From NCBI RefSeq assembly GCF_051513965.1, contig NZ_CP195847.1, positions 930,001 through 994,000 of the forward strand: a stretch of DNA of 64,000 nt, read 5' to 3'. The position numbers and the translations under genes are program-made. The stretch is from Paramicrobacterium sp051513965. Its GTDB lineage: Bacteria; Actinomycetota; Actinomycetes; Actinomycetales; Microbacteriaceae. Below, one piece after another: positions 59,466 to 64,000 of the stretch (positions within the stretch are counted from its first letter, which is position 1; each line of letters starts with the position of its first letter). A model generated the notes under the pieces. It was not told the DNA's origin. It worked only from the letters and a program-made list of their open reading frames with translations, and made no database searches.

Positions 59466-59984
59466 TCATGCCGCGTCTGACCGTCGTAGGCGGGTTTGGA
59501 GGGCGGTTGTATCGACGCCCTGGTGGCTCAGCGCCGTGCGACCCGCGCATTCTTCGCGGAGAATTCCGAGAAGAATGTGTCGCGTGCTGATTTCTCGATC
59601 TGAACGCTTGACGGCTTCCCGAAGGGCAAGCTCTAGACAGCGCTTCGCCTCGTGCGCGAACGGCATGTGCCTGCGTTTCTTGTGCGACGCGGAAAGCGCG
59701 CCCGGGCCGAATACGGTATCCGCCTTCTTTGATACCGCGGTGAGGTCGATGCCGAGCGATGTCAACGCAGCGGGATCCAATTCGGACGTCGCAGCCGAGT
59801 AGAGCGCGTTCAGTGCCTCGTCGTCAGGCAGGTACTCGCGGAGGAGCGCTGCTGAATCGTCAGCGGCTTCGATCACCGCGAGGAGGAGATGGGACGTGTC
59901 GATCATCTTTGCGTCGCAGCGTAACGCCTGCTCCTGGGCGTCCATGACCGCGGCCCGGGCAGTATGAGTGAACTTTTCGAACAT
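59466..59984 (-). CDS. Clp N-domain protein without ATPase
   Basis: 172 aa. Two Clp repeat motifs: MFEKFTHTARAAVMDAQEQAL, then IDTSHLLLAVIEA, and FAHEAKRCLELALREAVKRS, then ISTRHILLGILREE. This is the substrate/adaptor-binding N-domain of ClpC/ClpA standing alone. Such proteins may act as adaptors, decoys or sequestering factors for Clp. Its ATG overlaps the stop of the small HTH gene, so the two form an operon. Confidence 0.88.
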   Translation of the reverse strand: MFEKFTHTARAAVMDAQEQALRCDAKMIDTSHLLLAVIEAADDSAALLREYLPDDEALNALYSAATSELDPAALTSLGIDLTAVSKKADTVFGPGALSASHKKRRHMPFAHEAKRCLELALREAVKRSDREISTRHILLGILREECAGRTALSHQGVDTTALQTRLRRSDAA

Positions 59985-60190
59985 CAGCGGGTCCTTCCGT
60001 GTTTCTTGTGTGCCGCCTGGCGTGTGACCCCCAGTGCATCCGCGATCTCTTGCCAGGACATGCCCTGATCTCGTCCATGCGCCACGTGGAGCACTTCAAG
60101 CCGATCGGCGAGCTCTCGCAGGGAGCGAACCGCGCGAAGCCCCATTCGGGGGTCGTCGCTTGTCGCGGCTTCCATTTCGTCCTTGACCAT
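59984..60190 (-). CDS. Small HTH protein paired with the ClpN protein
   Basis: 68 aa. The C-terminal half GMSWQEIADALGVTRQAAHKKHG is a clear helix-turn-helix; the N-terminal half is helical (LRAVRSLRELADRLEVLHV). Pairs of this HTH type with stand-alone Clp N-domains recur in actinobacteria. Two palindromes lie immediately upstream, so it probably represses its own operon. Confidence 0.85.
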   Translation of the reverse strand: MVKDEMEAATSDDPRMGLRAVRSLRELADRLEVLHVAHGRDQGMSWQEIADALGVTRQAAHKKHGRTR

Positions 60191-60192
60191 GT

Positions 60193-60236
60193 GTCAACTG
60201 TAGTTGACGGAGTTTTTGGCGTCAACCAATATTGAC
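60193..60236. promoter_or_regulatory. Twin palindromes upstream of the HTH-ClpN operon
   Basis: GTCAACTGTAGTTGAC (60193-60208, perfect 7-bp arms) and GTCAACCAATATTGAC (60221-60236, 5-bp arms) share the form GTCAA-N6-TTGAC, centres 28 bp apart. The second half-sites also provide TTGAC, a possible -35 for the minus-strand promoter. Confidence 0.7.
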
Positions 60237-60365
60237 AAACTCCGCCCACACGCGGTCGAGAAGCTTTGACGATGGGTGTAGCGCCCTTATTGTGAAAAGG
60301 CAATCGAAAAGTGAGACAGAAGGGACTGGTTGCCTGGCGCGTCTTCGGGGGCCGGGCAGATCACC

Positions 60366-62273
60366 ATGAGCACTCCTGATTCCACCGAAGAACTCATCAA
60401 CCAGCTCAAGGCCGCGACCAAACGTCGAAAGCAGCAGAATAAACGGGGCATCGACTGGGTGGTCTTCACCGTCGCCGCCATTCTCGCCGTCGCATTCGTC
60501 ACCTGGGGCTTCGTCTCACCCGACGGACTCGGAACCGTCGCTGATGCAGCGCTGAACGGGACGATCAAGAACCTCGGTTGGCTCTTCGTCATCGCCGCCA
60601 CCGTCTTCACGGTCTTCGTGATCGTGGTCGCCGTGAGCCGCTTCGGTGCGATCCCGCTGGGCAAAGACGGAGAGGGGCCGGAATTCCGGACGTCCTCCTG
60701 GATCGCGATGATGTTCGCGACCGGCATGGGCATTGGCCTGATCTTCTACGGCGTTGGTGAGCCGCTCTTCTTCTACATGTCTCCACCACCCGGCACGGTC
60801 GACGGGCAGATTCCCGCAGCGGTGAGCACCGCGATGGGGACGACCATGTTCCACTGGACGCTCTACCCGTGGGGCATGTACGCGATCGTCGGTCTCGGCA
60901 TGGCCTACGGCACCTACCGGCTCGGCCGCACTCAGCTGTTCTCCTCGATGTTCACATCCCTGTTCGGCCAGAAAGCGGTCAACGGCTGGGGTGGAAAGAT
61001 TATCAACATCCTGGCGATCCTCGCGACGCTCTTCGGGTCGGCGTGCTCTCTCGGTCTCGGCGCCCTGCAGATCGGGGGCGGGCTCGAATCGACGGGCATC
61101 ATGGAGAACGTCGGCACCGGCCTCACCGTGACCGTGATCGCCATCCTCACCGCTCTGTTCGTCGCTTCGGCAGTGTCGGGCATCGAGCGCGGCATCCAGT
61201 GGCTCTCCAACATCAACATGGTGCTGGCCGTGCTGCTGGCCGTCATCGTGTTCATCGGCGGCCCGACGCTGTTCATCCTCAACGTCATCCCCGATGCGAT
61301 CGGCGCGTTCATCGGCGACCTGCCGGAGATGGCCTCCCGCACTCCCGCCGGCGACGCCCCCAAGCTGGCCGAGTGGATGTCGACCTGGACGATCTTCTAC
61401 TGGGCATGGTGGGTGTCGTGGACGCCCTTCGTCGGACTCTTCATCGCGCGCATCTCACGCGGCCGCACGATTCGCCAGTTCGTGACGGGCGTTCTGCTCG
61501 TGCCATCTGCGATATCAGTCATCTGGTTCGCGATCTTCGGCGGCGGGGCGATCGGGCTGCAGGAGCGCGCGGAGAAAGCCGGTGACACGACGAACATGCT
61601 CGCTCAGATGGTCGACGGAGTGCCCGACATCGACTTCGACACGATCCTCTTCGACCTGCTGACGCACATGCCGGTGCCGCAGTGGGTGGTATTCGTGCTC
61701 ATGGGGCTCGCCGTCGTCCTGGTGGCGATCTTCTTCGTGACAGGTGCGGACTCGGCCTCCATCGTGATGGCCGGGCTCTCCGAGAACGGCGCCGCCGAGC
61801 CGATGAAGAAACTCACTCTCTTCTGGGGCGTTGCGACGGGCGCGGTCGCCGCAGTCATGCTCCTCGCCGGCGGCGATAACCCGGCCGAGGCGCTCAACGG
61901 ATTGAAGAACATCACGATCGTCTCTGCTGTTCCGTTCGTGCTCGTGATGCTGTTGCTCTGTGTCGCACTGTGGAAGGACCTCTCCAAGGATCCCCTTGTG
62001 CTCCGGGGTCAGCTGGCTCGGCGAGTCCTTGTCGAGAGCGTTGTCACCGGAGTCGAGAAGCACGAGGGAGCGTTCGAACTCACGACCGCTGTGCCCGTTG
62101 AACCGATGGACGACGACGCCGCGGAGACGTCAAAGAAGTGGCGCTTCGCTCGCAAGCGGACAGCGGATGCGGCGGCAGCCAAGAAAGAGCACCGCAATGA
62201 CGGTGCGGGGCAGGATGCCGCTGACGCTCCGAGCGGCGAGAAACCCGTTGACCCGGGCCGCGACGAGCAGTGA
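60366..62273 (+). CDS. BCCT family transporter
   Basis: 635 aa, twelve membrane helices. The glycine-rich helix FATGMGIGLIFYGVGEPLFF and the Trp-rich box WAWWVSWTPFVGLFIARISRGR are diagnostic. BCCT carriers take up betaine, choline or carnitine for osmoprotection. A ~100-residue hydrophilic C-terminal tail follows, often the osmosensory part. ATG 60366 lacks a clear ribosome site; TTG 60330 has GAAGGGA upstream and is a serious alternative. Confidence 0.93.
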   Translation: MSTPDSTEELINQLKAATKRRKQQNKRGIDWVVFTVAAILAVAFVTWGFVSPDGLGTVADAALNGTIKNLGWLFVIAATVFTVFVIVVAVSRFGAIPLGKDGEGPEFRTSSWIAMMFATGMGIGLIFYGVGEPLFFYMSPPPGTVDGQIPAAVSTAMGTTMFHWTLYPWGMYAIVGLGMAYGTYRLGRTQLFSSMFTSLFGQKAVNGWGGKIINILAILATLFGSACSLGLGALQIGGGLESTGIMENVGTGLTVTVIAILTALFVASAVSGIERGIQWLSNINMVLAVLLAVIVFIGGPTLFILNVIPDAIGAFIGDLPEMASRTPAGDAPKLAEWMSTWTIFYWAWWVSWTPFVGLFIARISRGRTIRQFVTGVLLVPSAISVIWFAIFGGGAIGLQERAEKAGDTTNMLAQMVDGVPDIDFDTILFDLLTHMPVPQWVVFVLMGLAVVLVAIFFVTGADSASIVMAGLSENGAAEPMKKLTLFWGVATGAVAAVMLLAGGDNPAEALNGLKNITIVSAVPFVLVMLLLCVALWKDLSKDPLVLRGQLARRVLVESVVTGVEKHEGAFELTTAVPVEPMDDDAAETSKKWRFARKRTADAAAAKKEHRNDGAGQDAADAPSGEKPVDPGRDEQ

Positions 62274-62308
62274 CGACTGACGCGTGGGTGGCGTGTGAGA
62301 CTGTCGGT

Positions 62309-62848
62309 ATGACAGCATCCGTGCTCGGCGTTCACAGAAGCCGCACCCACTCGTTCAGCAAGCCCACCGTCGATGAGATCGAGCTCGTCGAAGGGTTCGG
62401 AGTCGCTGGAGATGCGCACGCCGGTGCGACCGTTCAGCACGTCTCGCGTGTGAAGCGCGACCCCTCGACGCCGAACCTGCGCCAGGTGCATCTGCTTCAC
62501 GCAGAGCTGTTCGACGACCTCGCAGTGGCGGGGTTCCACGTCGAACCGGGCCAGATGGGGGAGAACCTGACGACGACCGGGCTGGACATCCTCTCACTGC
62601 CCGTCGGCACGCGTCTCTCCATCGGAGACGCCGTCATCACCGTGATGGGGCTGCGCAACCCCTGCCATCAGATCAACGGGCTTCAGGAGGGACTCATGAA
62701 GCAAGTTCTCCGAACCGATGAATCAGGCGAGATCGAGCGGCTGGCGGGAGTCATGGGCGTCGTATCGCGAGGCGGAGTGATCAGGCCCGGAGATGAGATC
62801 GTGGTCGACCTGCCCCCTGAGCCCCACCACAGACTCGCCCCGGTCTGA
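62309..62848 (+). CDS. MOSC domain protein
   Basis: 179 aa from ATG 62309. HSFSKPTVDEIELVEGFGVAGDAHAG and MGENLTTTGLDIL with LRNPCHQI carry the MOSC features, including the Cys of the sulfur-carrier motif. MOSC domains bind molybdenum cofactor or move sulfur. GAGACT, a weak -10 box, ends 6 nt upstream. GTG 62270 overlapping the BCCT stop is an alternative start. Confidence 0.88.
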   Translation: MTASVLGVHRSRTHSFSKPTVDEIELVEGFGVAGDAHAGATVQHVSRVKRDPSTPNLRQVHLLHAELFDDLAVAGFHVEPGQMGENLTTTGLDILSLPVGTRLSIGDAVITVMGLRNPCHQINGLQEGLMKQVLRTDESGEIERLAGVMGVVSRGGVIRPGDEIVVDLPPEPHHRLAPV

Positions 62849-62894
62849 TCGAGACCGTGGCGTTGAGAGAGACCCCCCGAGGAGCACGTATTCC

Positions 62895-63827
62895 ATGAAG
62901 AGAATCACCCTGGCCGGAACCGATATCGACGCACCGAACGTCGTGCTCGGAGCCATGCGCATCGCCGACAAGACGGACGAACAGGTTCGTGAGCTTGTCC
63001 ACACCGCCCGCGATGCCGGCATCGACTTCATCGATCACGCCGACATCTACGGCCCGGAGCTGCACGCCTGCGAGCGGCGTTTCTCTGAGGCGATGAAGCT
63101 CACTTCCGCCGAGCGCGAGGCGCTGACGATTCAGACCAAGTGCGGCATCGTGCCCGACGGTCCGTACTTCGATTTCTCCCACGAGCACATCATTCGTTCC
63201 GTGGAGGGGTCGCTCAGCGCACTGCAGACGGACTACATCGACGTCCTGCTGCTTCACCGGCCCGATGCCCTCGTCGAGCCGGACGACGTGGCTAAGGCCT
63301 TCGACGAGCTCCACACGGCAGGCAAAGTCCGAGCCTTCGGCGTATCGAACCACACGCCGCTGCAGATCGAGCTGCTGAAACGCTCGGTCACTCAGCCGAT
63401 CGTGGCGAACCAGCTGCAGCTCTCGATCACTCATGCGCCCCTCGTGGCGCAGGGACTGGCGGCGAATATGGGTGACGAGCCGCAGTCGATCATGCGCGAT
63501 GGGGGAGTGCTCGACTACTGCCGTCTCAACGACATCACGGTTCAGGCCTGGTCGCCGTTCCAAGCCGGGTTCTTCACCGGGGTGTTCCTCGGCTCGAGCG
63601 AGTACCCGGAGCTGAACACGGTGATCGAACGTCTCGCCACGCAGTACGAGGTAGCGCCGATCGCCATCGCGACCGCGTGGATCACGCGGCATCCCGCCCA
63701 CATGCAGGTGGTGCTCGGAACCACGACACCGAGCCGGGTCACTGAGGCCGCGGCGGGCTCGGACCTTCCGCTCAGCCGTGCGGAGTGGTACGAGCTGACG
63801 CGAGCCGCCGGCCATCGGGTCCCCTAA
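62895..63827 (+). CDS. Aldo/keto reductase, YdhF-like
   Basis: 310 aa. Asp/Tyr in FIDHADIYGPELHACERRF, Lys in IQTKCG, His in VLLLHRPDALV, and the cofactor motif VVLGTTTPSRVTEAA. The HADIYG form with a following Glu-rich stretch is typical of YdhF-type reductases. GAGGAGCACG precedes the ATG. A short inverted repeat follows at 63873. Confidence 0.92.
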   Translation: MKRITLAGTDIDAPNVVLGAMRIADKTDEQVRELVHTARDAGIDFIDHADIYGPELHACERRFSEAMKLTSAEREALTIQTKCGIVPDGPYFDFSHEHIIRSVEGSLSALQTDYIDVLLLHRPDALVEPDDVAKAFDELHTAGKVRAFGVSNHTPLQIELLKRSVTQPIVANQLQLSITHAPLVAQGLAANMGDEPQSIMRDGGVLDYCRLNDITVQAWSPFQAGFFTGVFLGSSEYPELNTVIERLATQYEVAPIAIATAWITRHPAHMQVVLGTTTPSRVTEAAAGSDLPLSRAEWYELTRAAGHRVP

Positions 63828-63872
63828 GCAGAGAACCGCAGATGAGCCGCTGATCACTTTGAATATCGCCGG

Positions 63873-63898
63873 TCATGGGGAGAACAACCCATCCCCAT
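63873..63898. repeat. Inverted repeat after the aldo/keto reductase
   Basis: CATGGGGA (63873-63880) and TCCCCATG (63891-63898) around 10 nt. It may be a weak terminator or an operator for the gene starting at 63967. Confidence 0.45.
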
Positions 63899-63966
63899 GG
63901 CGTCTTCCGCCCGTGTTTCCGTAGCGTAGTCCTACAGCAACTCAGCACCGAGAGATGGGGGAAGAA

Positions 63967-64000
63967 ATGCGCAAGCGCATCCTGATGACATCGACCATCG
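63967..64000 (+). CDS. Start of an unidentified gene, cut by the window edge
   Basis: ATG 63967 follows GGGGGAAGAA at good spacing; the eleven visible residues begin MRKRILM, a basic start that could be the n-region of a signal peptide. Nothing more can be said. Confidence 0.5.
   Translation, partial: MRKRILMTSTI

Overview
The window is high-GC actinobacterial chromosome, most likely from a Microbacterium-like member of the Microbacteriaceae. The evidence is Mca (mycothiol conjugate amidase), the DUF4307/mca/TrhA/UppS neighbourhood, class II FbaA with GlpX-type phosphatases, many GTG starts, and at least nine genes whose start codon lies 6-8 nt after a TANNNT -10 box, as expected for leaderless transcripts. 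I could run no database searches; family names come from motifs read in the translations.

1-38.2 kb is mostly core chromosome. It holds the end of a type II NADH dehydrogenase with a Lys/Ala-rich tail, an odd short tRNA with a UAA anticodon, a ThiD-TenA fusion under a TPP riboswitch, a PolA-like polymerase, a rhodanese, a secreted Ig-like/multi-TM protein, a PLP-enzyme/lactone-oxidase pair, LemA-HtpX, a YcaQ-like glycosylase, an AI-2E exporter, IlvA, GreA, DUF4307, Mca, TrhA, UppS, a class V aminotransferase, PhoH, a prepilin peptidase, an aldo/keto reductase, the minus-strand run xseA-xseB-DUF4245-carbonic anhydrase-fumC, IspH, FbaA, two GlpX paralogues, RmuC, a methyltransferase and YchF.

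38.2-50.1 kb (perhaps to 51.6 kb) is the exciting part. The last ~30 nt of ychF recur, with varying divergence, at about 39.37, 41.93, 46.42 and 50.07 kb, each copy able to encode a YchF-like C-terminus (xxVEFxFxx-stop). The blocks between copies carry unrelated cargo: HigBA plus a nucleotidyltransferase; a four-repeat 679-aa protein; a regulator/membrane pair, an IS481 element, a PadR-controlled glycosidase-like gene and a truncated ABC ATPase; and a TetR/SDR/NTF2/LtrA cluster. A Phd antitoxin with a truncated RelE-like toxin follows the last copy. I read this as serial site-specific integration at the 3' end of ychF. No integrase is present. The host-typical heptamer GGATGCC/GGCATCC, about two per kb in a core stretch I counted, appears once in these 12 kb.

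50.4-64 kb returns gradually to chromosomal character, through decayed ankyrin-type sequence, several small membrane proteins, an M23 peptidase/PlsC pair, an amino-acid permease pseudogene, a DHA2-type MFS exporter, a ClpN-domain protein paired with a small HTH protein behind duplicated operator-like palindromes, a BCCT transporter, a MOSC protein, an aldo/keto reductase and the first codons of a further gene.
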